From Antarctobacter albus (GTDB lineage Bacteria > Pseudomonadota > Alphaproteobacteria > Rhodobacterales > Rhodobacteraceae), in assembly GCF_900101505.1 (NCBI RefSeq), contig NZ_FMZI01000021.1:1-64000 (forward strand): 64,000 nucleotides of DNA. Direction: 5' to 3'. Positions 34,116 through 42,884 of the stretch are shown one piece after another; positions within the stretch are counted from its first letter, which is position 1; each line of letters begins with the position of its first letter. A program made the position numbers and the translations under genes. The notes beneath the pieces were generated by a model. The model was not told the DNA's origin and made no database searches. It saw only the letters and a program-made list of their open reading frames with translations.

Positions 34116-36317
34116 ATGACTGATTTCACGATGGAAACCGGCGCCGATGGCGTGGCCGTCATCACCTGGGACTGCCCCGGCAAGTCGATGAACGTGATGA
34201 CGCTGGAGGCCTGGGACGAACTGGACCAGCTGATTGACGCCGCGCTGGCCGACGATGCGGTCAAGGGTGTCGTCATCACCTCGGGCAAGGACAGCTTTGC
34301 CGGGGGGATGGACCTCAAGGTCATCGCCAGGATGAAGGACATGGCGGGCGACGATCCGGCCAGGGGCCTGTTCGACGGGATCATGAATGCCCACCGCATC
34401 ATGCGCAAGATCGAGCGCGCGGGCATGGACCCCAAGACCCTGAAGGGCGGCAAGCCCATTGCCACCGCCCTGCCCGGCACCGCCTTGGGCATCGGACTGG
34501 AAATCCCGCTGTCGACGCACCGGATCTTTTGCGCGGACAACCCCAAGGCCAAGATCGGTCTGCCCGAGATCATGGTCGGCATCTTTCCGGGCGCGGGCGG
34601 CACAACGCGGCTGGTGCGCAAGATGGGCGCGATGGCGGCCTCTCCGCTGCTGCTGGAGGGCAAGCTGAACGACCCGAAAAAGGCCAAGGCGGCCGGTGTC
34701 ATCGACGAGGTTGTCGAGGATCCGCTGGCGGCGGCGAAGGAATGGGTGCTTCAGGCCACGGACAAGGACATCGTGAAACCTTGGGACGCCAAGGGCTACA
34801 AGATGCCCGGCGGCGCGCCCTACCATCCGGCGGGCTTCATGACCTTTGTTGGCGCCTCCGCGATGGTGAACGGCAAGACCAAGGGCGTGTACCCGGCGGC
34901 CAAGGCGCTGTTGTCGGCGGTCTACGAGGGCGCGCTGGTGCCCTTTGACACCGCGCTCAAGATCGAGGCGCGCTGGTTCACCAACGTGCTGATGAACCCC
35001 TCTTCGGGGGCCATGATCCGCTCGCTCTTCATCAACAAGGAGGCGCTGGAGAAAGGCGCCGTGCGGCCCGCCGATGTGCCCGACCAGAAGGTCAGGAAAC
35101 TGGGCGTTCTGGGCGCGGGCATGATGGGCGCAGGGATCGCGCTGGTCAGCGCGCAGGCGGGGATCGAGGTGGTGCTGCTAGACCAGAAGCAGGAGGCCGC
35201 CGACAAGGGCAAGGCCTATAGCGCCGACTACGCCGCCAAGGGGGTGCAGAAAAAGAAGATCACCCAGGAGAAGGCCGACGAGATGGTGGGCCGGATCACG
35301 GCAACCACCGATTACGACGCGCTCAAGGGCTGCGACCTCGTGATCGAGGCGGTTTTTGAAGATCCCAAGATCAAGGCCGAAGTGACGAGGGCCGTAGACG
35401 CGGTGACAGATGCGGACTGCATCTTTGCCACCAATACCTCGACCCTGCCGATTTCCGAGCTGGCCAAGGCATCGAAGAACGCAGAGCAGTTCATCGGCAT
35501 CCACTTCTTTTCACCCGTCGAAAAGATGATGCTGGTCGAGATCATCAAGGGCAAGGAAACCGGCGACCGCGCGGTGGCCAAGGCGCTGGATTTCGTGCGC
35601 CAGATCCGCAAGACACCCATCGTCGTCAACGACGCGCGGTTCTTCTACGCCAACCGCTGCATCATCCCCTACATCAACGAAGGCATCCGCATGGTCAAGG
35701 AAGGGGTGTCCCCCGCCCTGATCGAGAATGCCGCCAAGATGGTGGGGATGCCACTGGGGCCACTGCAACTGGTGGATGAGACCTCGATCGACCTAGGCGC
35801 CAAGATCGCCCGCGCGACAAAGGCGGGCATGGGTGATGCCTATCCCGACGGCGAGGTCGACGAGGTGATCTTCTGGATGGAAGGCGAGGGCCGGCTGGGT
35901 CGCAAGGCCAAGGCCGGGTTCTATGACTACGACGAGAAGGGCAAGCGTACCGGCCTGTCCGAGGTGGTCAAGGCGCGCTATCCGCAAGCCGAAGAGCAGC
36001 CCGACCTGATCGAGGTGCAGCACCGCCTGCTTTTCGTGCAGTCTCTGGAGGCGGTGCGCGCGCTGGAGGAAGGCGTGCTGGAGGACATCCGCGAGGGCGA
36101 CGTGGGCGCGATCCTGGGCTGGGGCTTTGCCCCCTGGTCGGGTGGCCCGCTGAGCTGGCTGGACATGATCGGTGCGCCCTATGCGGCCGAACGCTGTGAC
36201 CAATTGGCCGAGGCGCATGGACCCCGGTTCACCTGCCCTGCCCTGCTGCGCGAAATGGCCGAAAAGACCCAGAGCTTTTACGGACGGTTCGCCCCGGACA
36301 GCGCCGCAGCGGCCTGA
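34116..36317 (+). CDS. fadJ: Multifunctional 3-hydroxyacyl-CoA dehydrogenase/enoyl-CoA hydratase
   Basis: A 733-residue two-part enzyme. The N-terminal crotonase domain (1-~190) has the oxyanion-hole segments AGGMDLK and ALPGTALGIGLEI and the catalytic Glu region IGLPEIMVGIFPGAGGT. The NAD domain begins LGVLGAGMMGAGIA, and the HAD catalytic His is in FIGIHFFSPVEKM. It carries out hydration and oxidation in beta-oxidation. The start at 34116 has GGAGAGTGAGC upstream. It ends the operon, at a 12-bp hairpin. Confidence 0.95.
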   Translation: MTDFTMETGADGVAVITWDCPGKSMNVMTLEAWDELDQLIDAALADDAVKGVVITSGKDSFAGGMDLKVIARMKDMAGDDPARGLFDGIMNAHRIMRKIERAGMDPKTLKGGKPIATALPGTALGIGLEIPLSTHRIFCADNPKAKIGLPEIMVGIFPGAGGTTRLVRKMGAMAASPLLLEGKLNDPKKAKAAGVIDEVVEDPLAAAKEWVLQATDKDIVKPWDAKGYKMPGGAPYHPAGFMTFVGASAMVNGKTKGVYPAAKALLSAVYEGALVPFDTALKIEARWFTNVLMNPSSGAMIRSLFINKEALEKGAVRPADVPDQKVRKLGVLGAGMMGAGIALVSAQAGIEVVLLDQKQEAADKGKAYSADYAAKGVQKKKITQEKADEMVGRITATTDYDALKGCDLVIEAVFEDPKIKAEVTRAVDAVTDADCIFATNTSTLPISELAKASKNAEQFIGIHFFSPVEKMMLVEIIKGKETGDRAVAKALDFVRQIRKTPIVVNDARFFYANRCIIPYINEGIRMVKEGVSPALIENAAKMVGMPLGPLQLVDETSIDLGAKIARATKAGMGDAYPDGEVDEVIFWMEGEGRLGRKAKAGFYDYDEKGKRTGLSEVVKARYPQAEEQPDLIEVQHRLLFVQSLEAVRALEEGVLEDIREGDVGAILGWGFAPWSGGPLSWLDMIGAPYAAERCDQLAEAHGPRFTCPALLREMAEKTQSFYGRFAPDSAAAA

Positions 36318-36327
36318 TCCCAGACCC

Positions 36328-36356
36328 GGGCCCGGCGCCGCGATGGCGCCGGGCCC
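36328..36356. terminator. Bidirectional hairpin between fadJ and the XRE regulator
   Basis: Twelve-base perfect arms (GGGCCCGGCGCC / GGCGCCGGGCCC, loop GCGAT) lie between two convergent stops. No clear T-run follows on either strand, so it may act in both directions with limited efficiency. Confidence 0.6.
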
Positions 36357-36365
36357 CATTCCGCC

Positions 36366-37175
36366 TCAGGGCTCGTCGATTTCCAGAACATAGGCGCCCG
36401 GATCGATCCGGTTGCCGATCGCCTCGACGATCTCGCGCCGCAGCGCCGGGTCGTCGGGATGGAACAGCCCGGTCTGGCGCATGGCCCGGGGCACGCTGAT
36501 GTCGGTCCCGAGAAATTCCAGCGCCACGCGCGAGGCGCCTGGCTTGCGCCCGCGCCGTGTTGGCCCGCCGGTCTGGATGCCCAGCAGGTAATCCAAACGG
36601 CTGCGGTAGCTGGGATAGAGCGTCATCTGCGTGACAGAGTTCATCTCCATCGTCTCGTACTCGAACAACTGGATGCGGTCCGCCAGCTGAAACAGCACGC
36701 CCTGATACTTGTTGGTCCGGATCCATCGGCGGCTATCCGGATCGCGCAGGACCTCGACGTTCTTGAAATAGCCGCGCCCGTCGCGGACCACGATCCGCGC
36801 CAAAGACCGGATGATGCTGCCCTTGTTCCCGAAGGAATAGAAGTAGCGGAAATAATAGCCTTCGTAGCGATCCACGGGGCTGCTTCGGGCCAACAGCGTT
36901 TCCAGGTGAAACATCGGTAATTCCAGCTGCGGCTTGTCCAGTGGCTGGCGGCGCAACCCGATCACCTGGGCAAAGCGGCTTTCGTCCATCAGCATCTCGG
37001 ATTCCGTCACGCCGATGAAATCGCAGATCCGCCGCATGTTGTGCCGCGACGGGTGAACCTGCCCGTTCAGGTACTTGTTGAATTGCTGCCGGTTGATGCC
37101 TATCCGGCGGCAGACCTCGGAAATGGAGCGGTGATAGCTGCAGGCGAGCGTGAGATTGGAGCTGAAGCTGGACAT
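36366..37175 (-). CDS. XRE-type transcriptional regulator with C-terminal sensor
   Basis: A 269-residue protein. The N-terminal HTH (residues about 18-66) reads SISEVCRRIGINRQQFNKYL then a second helix pair ending ICDFIGVTESEML. A 200-residue uncharacterised C-terminal region rich in Arg and aromatic residues follows. The frame upstream to 37484 is not supported by homology. It is divergent from the peptide ABC operon (169-bp spacer) and is the likely regulator of that operon. Confidence 0.8.
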   Translation of the reverse strand: MSSFSSNLTLACSYHRSISEVCRRIGINRQQFNKYLNGQVHPSRHNMRRICDFIGVTESEMLMDESRFAQVIGLRRQPLDKPQLELPMFHLETLLARSSPVDRYEGYYFRYFYSFGNKGSIIRSLARIVVRDGRGYFKNVEVLRDPDSRRWIRTNKYQGVLFQLADRIQLFEYETMEMNSVTQMTLYPSYRSRLDYLLGIQTGGPTRRGRKPGASRVALEFLGTDISVPRAMRQTGLFHPDDPALRREIVEAIGNRIDPGAYVLEIDEP

Positions 37176-37344
37176 GCCCCTATCGCATACTGACGCAACC
37201 ACAGTGTCAAGTCGCGTAAGGTAGCGAAATTGCCTTGCGCGGGGCACTCGCTCATCCTTCGCGTCACAAAAGAGTTGCAAAGACCGTCGGAGCATCGCCC
37301 GAAACCGCATGCCCGGCGTTGGGACCCCAACAGGAGCGATCATC

Positions 37345-38895
37345 TTGACACTCAGCAAAACGACGCGACGCACCTTCATGACCTCTGCCGCGGCCCTTGG
37401 CGCGGCGGGGATCTTTCCCGGTGGCGTGGGCATGTTGCGCGCCCAGGAAGGGCGCGTGCTGAACCTGCGGCTGGACGGCGACAACTCGATCCTCGACCCC
37501 GGCTACATGGTCGGCGGCACCGAGATCGAGGCGCAGAAACAGTGCCTGCCCTTCCTGGCCGAATACGTCCGCGACGGCGACACCTTCAGCTGGCAGCCGA
37601 CGGCGCATGTGACACGGCTGGAATATGTCGACGACACGCATATCGAGTTCGAGCTGGCACCCGGGCTGGTCTGGTCCGGCGGGCACGGCACGCTCAAGGC
37701 CTCGGACGTGGCCTATTCCTATGCCCGCATGAAGGACAGCGAATGGTCGGGCTATTTCGACGCACTGGAAACCGTCGAGGTCACGGGGGAACTGACCGGG
37801 ACGCTGGTGCTGAACAAGCCTTTTGCGCCCTTCATCATGGTCACGCTGTGCCACGGCCCTGGCGCAATCGTCTGCGAGGCGGCGACAGAGGCGGCGGGCG
37901 GGCGTTTCACCACGGAATTCCCGGCGGTCTGCGGCCCCTACACCTACAGCGCGACCCCCGGTCAGCGCGCGGTGTTCGACCGCAACCCGGAATGGACCGG
38001 CACGCCCCCGGGCTTTGACCGCGTGGTCTGCCATGTCATCACCGAGGTACAGGCCGCCGAACTGGCCTACGAGGCAGGCGAGATCGACTGCACCGAACTG
38101 GGCCCCGATAGCCTGGCGCGGTATTCGCGGGAAATGCCGGACAACACGGCGATCACCACCGCCGGCCAGCTGCAATACATGTGGATGGGCATGAACACCC
38201 AGCACCCCAAGCTGCAGGACCTCAAGGTGCGGCAGGCGATCCAGCATGCGGTGGACGTGGACAGCATCCTGGCCGGCGCCTTCGCGGGCACCTCGGCGCC
38301 GTCGCACGGCATCGTCTGCCCCGGTCTTCTGGGCGCGCGGTCAGAGCACGGCTACAGCTATGACCCGGCCAGGGCGCGCGAACTTCTGGCAGAGGCCGGT
38401 GTTTCCGGCCTGCAACTGACCCTGCGGACGCTGAACTGGCAGGAACGCCTGCTGACCGCGCAGATCATCCAGGCAAACCTGGCCGCGGTCGGTATCACGG
38501 TCAAGATTCTGCCTATGGAAAGCGGCCCGTTCTGGGAAATGGGCATGGAAGAGGCCGGAGACACCTGGGAAGAGCTGGAACTCTGGCTGATGCGCTTTGC
38601 CACCGTGCCTGACCCGTATGAAGCCACCCAGTGGTTCATCTCGGAACAGGTCGGCGTCTGGAACTGGGAACGCTGGACCAACGAGGAATTCGACCGCCTC
38701 TATGACGAAGGCCTGTCCGAGACCGACACCGCAAAGCGCGAGGCGATCTATTTCCGCATGCAGGAAATCATGGACGAAACGGGCGCCTATGTCTGGATCA
38801 ACCACGAGCCCGAGACCTATGCCCACCGCACCGACATCGAGGTCGTGGCGGCCCCCTCGGGTGAGCTGAACTACCATCGGTTCCGGCAGGTCTGA
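37345..38895 (+). CDS. Peptide ABC transporter substrate-binding protein (SBP_bac_5)
   Basis: A 516-residue periplasmic protein with a Tat-type signal (TTRRTFM, residues 6-12, then a hydrophobic stretch to about 30). The mature part has the family-5 DppA/OppA pattern (DNSILDPGYMVGG, VAYSYARMKDSEWSG, DLKVRQAIQHAVD). The start is a TTG at 37345 with AGGAG eight bases upstream; the ATG at 37309 lies out of register with any ribosome binding site. It delivers peptides or similar solutes to the permeases at 38980 and 39905. Confidence 0.9.
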   Translation: MTLSKTTRRTFMTSAAALGAAGIFPGGVGMLRAQEGRVLNLRLDGDNSILDPGYMVGGTEIEAQKQCLPFLAEYVRDGDTFSWQPTAHVTRLEYVDDTHIEFELAPGLVWSGGHGTLKASDVAYSYARMKDSEWSGYFDALETVEVTGELTGTLVLNKPFAPFIMVTLCHGPGAIVCEAATEAAGGRFTTEFPAVCGPYTYSATPGQRAVFDRNPEWTGTPPGFDRVVCHVITEVQAAELAYEAGEIDCTELGPDSLARYSREMPDNTAITTAGQLQYMWMGMNTQHPKLQDLKVRQAIQHAVDVDSILAGAFAGTSAPSHGIVCPGLLGARSEHGYSYDPARARELLAEAGVSGLQLTLRTLNWQERLLTAQIIQANLAAVGITVKILPMESGPFWEMGMEEAGDTWEELELWLMRFATVPDPYEATQWFISEQVGVWNWERWTNEEFDRLYDEGLSETDTAKREAIYFRMQEIMDETGAYVWINHEPETYAHRTDIEVVAAPSGELNYHRFRQV

Positions 38896-38979
38896 TCCCG
38901 CCCCTTCCATCGTCCCGCGCCGCGCCCATGTGCGGCGCGGGACACCCGACCGGCCCCAATACCGGAGCGCCTTTCAGCC

Positions 38980-39924
38980 GTGTTCACCTATCTTCTCAAG
39001 CGTCTGGGCCTTGCGGCACTTGTCGTCATGGCGGTGCTTCTGCTGCTGTTTTCCATGCTGCACATGATCCCGGGCAACCCGGCGATCCTGGCCCTGGGCA
39101 CCCGCGCCTCGCCAGAGGCTATCGCGGAATACTCGGCGCGGATGCACCTGGACAAACCGGTGCTGACGCAGTTCGTCTATTTCCTCGGCAATGCGGTGCA
39201 GGGCGACCTGGGGCAGGACGTCTTCTCCAACCGGGCCGTGACCTCGGTGATCGGGGAACGCATCGGCTTTTCGCTGGCGCTGATCTGCACCGGCATGGGC
39301 TGGGCCGTGCTGCTGGGGGTGCCGCTGGGCTGCCTTGCCGCGGTGCGCCCGGGGTCCTGGCTGGACCGGGTGACGGGCGTCTTTTCCGTCGGCATGATCG
39401 CCGTGCCCTCTTTCCTGGTGTCGATCTGGGCGCTGCTTCTTTTCTCGCTCGAACTGCGTTGGCTGCCCGCCATCGGTGCCGGAGAGCCGGGTGACCTGGC
39501 GGACCAACTGAGCCACCTTGTGCTGCCCGCCTTCGCCATTGGCCTGGGCTGGGTCGGCTACCTGGCCCGGATGGTGCGCGCCTCGATGCTGGAAGTGATG
39601 GGAGAGCCCTACATCCGGTCCGCCCGCGCCTTTGGGCTGAAGCCGCGCCGCGTGGTGCTGGGCTATGCGCTGCGGGTGGCGATCCTGCCGACCATCACGC
39701 TGATCGGCATGGGCTTTGGCGGGCTGATTTCCTCTGCCGTCTTCGCCGAGATCATCTTTGCCCGGCCCGGCGTCGGCAAGATGATCTTTGACGCGGTCTC
39801 TGATCGCAACTTTCCCATCGTGCAGGGGGGCGTGCTGGTGGCCACTGGCTTTTACATCCTCGTCGTCCTGATTTCTGACCTTCTCATTGCCTGGCTTGAT
39901 CCCCGTGTCCGCTCCTCTCTCTGA
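38980..39924 (+). CDS. Peptide ABC transporter permease (DppB-like)
   Basis: A 314-residue permease with about six transmembrane helices and the N-terminal MFTYLLKRL and HLDKP-type motif of DppB. The EAA loop is EPYIRSARAFGLKPRRVV. It starts with GTG at 38980, with GGAG 13 bases upstream. It follows the binding-protein gene by 84 bases and overlaps the second permease gene by 20 bases if that gene starts at 39905. Confidence 0.9.
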   Translation: MFTYLLKRLGLAALVVMAVLLLLFSMLHMIPGNPAILALGTRASPEAIAEYSARMHLDKPVLTQFVYFLGNAVQGDLGQDVFSNRAVTSVIGERIGFSLALICTGMGWAVLLGVPLGCLAAVRPGSWLDRVTGVFSVGMIAVPSFLVSIWALLLFSLELRWLPAIGAGEPGDLADQLSHLVLPAFAIGLGWVGYLARMVRASMLEVMGEPYIRSARAFGLKPRRVVLGYALRVAILPTITLIGMGFGGLISSAVFAEIIFARPGVGKMIFDAVSDRNFPIVQGGVLVATGFYILVVLISDLLIAWLDPRVRSSL

Positions 39925-40804
39925 CCCCGCCGCCCCCGCCGAAACCCGTGAAAGCGCCAGCCGCGAGCGGCGCGAAAAGCTGTGGCGCTTCCTGAGCGAC
40001 TGGCAGGCGATGGTCGGTCTTGTGCTGGTGGTGCTGTTCTTTGCCAGCGCGCTTTTCGCGCCCTGGCTGGCGCCCTACGATCCCAACGCGATGGACATTC
40101 CGGCGCGGATGTCCGGGCCGACCTGGCCGCATATCGCGGGCACCGACCAACTGGGACGCGATACCTTCTCGCGCATCCTGCACGGCGGACGCGTGGCGCT
40201 GTACATCTCGGCCATCGGCGTCTCGGCCTCGCTGAGCATCGGCCTGGTTCTGGGCATGATCGCGGGCTACGGACCGCGCTGGCTGGACAACCTGATGCTG
40301 CTGATGTTCGACGCGGTGCGCTCCTTTCCGGCGGTGATCCTGGCACTGGCCACCGTGGCGCTGACCGGACCCAGCCTGACCGTCGTGCTGGCCATCGTGA
40401 TCCTGACCACGATCCCCAGCTATGGCCGCGTCGCCCGCACCGCGACTCTGGCGCTGCGCCATACGGAATTCATCCTGGCGGAACGCTCGCTGGGGGCCTC
40501 GACGCCGCGCATCCTGTTCCAGCACATCATGCCCAACGTGATCGGCCCGCTGTTGATCCTGGCGGCGATGGAGGTGCCGGTGGTGGTGTCCATCGAGGCG
40601 GGGCTGAGCTTTCTGGGCATCGGCGTCCTGCCACCCCAGGCCAGCTGGGGCACCATCCTGAACGAAGGCTACCTGGTGATCCGCGACGCGCCCTGGATGG
40701 TGATCGCCGGGGGCATCCCGCTGATCCTGACGACGCTGGGCTTTACCTTCCTGGGCGAGGCGCTGCGCGACGTCTTTGACCCCCGCATGGGCCGTGGCCG
40801 GTGA
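39905..40804 (+). CDS. Peptide ABC transporter permease (DppC-like)
   Basis: A 299-residue permease with about six transmembrane helices. A DppC signature, LGTDQLGRD-like (HIAGTDQLGRDTFSRILHG), and an EAA loop (LRHTEFILAERSLGASTPRI) are present. The GTG at 39905 (MSAPLSDP) is the preferred start; a TTG at 39887 gives a longer frame. Neither has a good ribosome binding site, which suggests translational coupling to the upstream permease. Confidence 0.88.
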   Translation: MSAPLSDPAAPAETRESASRERREKLWRFLSDWQAMVGLVLVVLFFASALFAPWLAPYDPNAMDIPARMSGPTWPHIAGTDQLGRDTFSRILHGGRVALYISAIGVSASLSIGLVLGMIAGYGPRWLDNLMLLMFDAVRSFPAVILALATVALTGPSLTVVLAIVILTTIPSYGRVARTATLALRHTEFILAERSLGASTPRILFQHIMPNVIGPLLILAAMEVPVVVSIEAGLSFLGIGVLPPQASWGTILNEGYLVIRDAPWMVIAGGIPLILTTLGFTFLGEALRDVFDPRMGRGR

Positions 40805-40817
40805 GGGACCAAGACAG

Positions 40818-42884
40818 ATGACCAACGACATTCTTTTGAACATCGAGGGGCTGACGCTCGACTTCCGCACCAACCGGGGCCGGGTCAAGGCGCTGCGCGA
40901 CATCAGCTTTCCGGTGCGCAGGGGCCGCATCCTGGGCATCGTCGGCGAAAGCGGATCGGGCAAGAGCACGATCCTGTGGTCCATCCTGGGCCTGTTGGCG
41001 GGCAATGCCGAGGTGACGGCGGGCCGTGTCGAATATGGCGCCCGCGACCTGCTGACACTGAATGCCGAGGGGCTGCGCGCCATCCGGGGCGAAGAGATCA
41101 GCGTGGTCTTTCAGGATCCGATGACTTCGCAGATCCCCGTGCTGCCCTACGCGCGACAGATGTCCGACATCCTCTATCGCCGGTCCATGTCCGAGGCGGA
41201 CAAGCGCAAGGCCGCGGTCGACATGCTGCGCCGCGTGGGCATCCCCGATCCGGACAGCCGCGTCGATGCCTACCCGCACCAGTTTTCCGGAGGTATGCGG
41301 CAGCGCGCGGGCATCGCCATGTCGATGCTGACCGGGCCGAACCTGCTGCTGGCGGATGAGCCGACCACGGCGCTGGACGTCACGATGGAAGCGCAGATGA
41401 TCGGGCTGATGCGAGGCCTGCGCGACGATTTCGATACCACCATCGTCGTCGTGTCTCACAACCTCGGGCTCATTGCCGAGATGTGTGACGACGTGGTGGT
41501 GATGTACGCGGGCGAAGTGGTCGAGACCGGCGAGGTCCACGACATCTTTCACAACGCGCGTCACCCTTACACGCGGGCGCTGCTGGAATGCGACCCGGCG
41601 CGGATCGCCGAGGTCTCGCGCAAGCTGCCTGTGATCCCGGGTGACATTCCCGACCTGACCCGCCCGCTGCCGGGCTGCATCTTTGCCGACCGCTGCCAGA
41701 AGGCGATGCCGGATTGCGCCAGGGTCGCCCCGCCGCAGGTGGCGCGTGGCGGTGGCATGGCGCGCTGTCACTTGCTGGAGGGGCCTCTTGCCGATGCCTC
41801 CTGGCCACCGCCCGCCGATGTTGTCACGGTCGGCCGCGATCTTGGCGGGCTTGCCCCGGCCAAGGTGCGCAACGACGCGCCACCGCTGTTGGACGTTCAT
41901 GACCTCAATGTCCGCTTTCGCACGATGGGGCCGCTCAAGGCGCGGATGAACGGTGTTTCCGATCCCTTCGTCGACGCGGTGCTGGACGTCAGCCTGGACC
42001 TGCAGCCCGGCGAGACGCTGGCCCTTGTGGGTGAAAGCGGTTCCGGCAAAACGACACTGGGGCGCACGATCCTCAATCTGCAGAGCGCCTCCGGCGGGTC
42101 CGTGCGGTTCGACGGGCAAGAGATCGCCGGCATGGCCGAAGCGCGGTTCAAGCCGCTGCGCCGGGACATGGCGATGATGTTCCAGGACCCTGTCGGCTCA
42201 TTGTCGCCGCGGAAATCCGTGCGGGCGCTGATCACCGAACCGCTGGTGATCCACGGCGCCCAAGGGCGCGACCTGGATGCCGAGGCCGAACGGCTGGCCG
42301 ATATGGTGCGCCTGCCGCGCAGTTTCCTGTCGCGATACCCGCACGAACTGTCGGGCGGACAGGCCCGGCGGGTGGGCGTGGCCCGCGCGCTGGCGCTGAA
42401 CCCGCGCCTGATCGTGGCCGACGAACCGACGGCAGGGCTGGACGTCTCGGTGCAGGGCGAAATCCTGAACCTGATGGCCGACCTGCAGGCGGAACACGGG
42501 CTGAGTTACCTCATCATCACGCACAACCTGCCGGTGGTGCGCCACATCGCCGACCGCATTGCCATCATGTACCTTGGCCGCATCGTCGAGGACGGCCCGG
42601 CGGCCGAGGTTTTTGCCCGGCCCGCGCATCCCTATACCCGCGCCCTGGTCGAGGGTGTCCCGCAACCCGATCCGGACCGCAGGCGCCCGCCCTCGGCCAC
42701 GATCGAGGGCGAGGTGCCCAGCCTGTTGCGCCGCCCCAAGGGCTGTGATTTCGCCTCCCGCTGCCCGCTGGCGCAGGAGGCCTGCCGCCGGGCGAAACCT
42801 GAACACATTCATATCGCGCCGGACCACAGGCATGCCTGCCTGTTTCCCCTGAGCACAACTTCTGACCTGACGGAGACCGCATGA
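40818..42884 (+). CDS. Fused peptide ABC transporter ATPase (DppD-DppF)
   Basis: A 688-residue protein with two complete ABC domains. The first has Walker A GESGSGKST and signature FSGGMRQRAGIA; the second has Walker A GESGSGKTT and signature LSGGQARRVGVARAL. Each is followed by an oligopeptide-transporter C-terminal segment with Cys residues (GCIFADRCQKAMPDC; GCDFASRCPLAQEAC) typical of Dpp/Opp ATPases, some of which bind Fe-S. It powers the adjacent permeases. It overlaps the next gene by ATGA. Confidence 0.93.
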   Translation: MTNDILLNIEGLTLDFRTNRGRVKALRDISFPVRRGRILGIVGESGSGKSTILWSILGLLAGNAEVTAGRVEYGARDLLTLNAEGLRAIRGEEISVVFQDPMTSQIPVLPYARQMSDILYRRSMSEADKRKAAVDMLRRVGIPDPDSRVDAYPHQFSGGMRQRAGIAMSMLTGPNLLLADEPTTALDVTMEAQMIGLMRGLRDDFDTTIVVVSHNLGLIAEMCDDVVVMYAGEVVETGEVHDIFHNARHPYTRALLECDPARIAEVSRKLPVIPGDIPDLTRPLPGCIFADRCQKAMPDCARVAPPQVARGGGMARCHLLEGPLADASWPPPADVVTVGRDLGGLAPAKVRNDAPPLLDVHDLNVRFRTMGPLKARMNGVSDPFVDAVLDVSLDLQPGETLALVGESGSGKTTLGRTILNLQSASGGSVRFDGQEIAGMAEARFKPLRRDMAMMFQDPVGSLSPRKSVRALITEPLVIHGAQGRDLDAEAERLADMVRLPRSFLSRYPHELSGGQARRVGVARALALNPRLIVADEPTAGLDVSVQGEILNLMADLQAEHGLSYLIITHNLPVVRHIADRIAIMYLGRIVEDGPAAEVFARPAHPYTRALVEGVPQPDPDRRRPPSATIEGEVPSLLRRPKGCDFASRCPLAQEACRRAKPEHIHIAPDHRHACLFPLSTTSDLTETA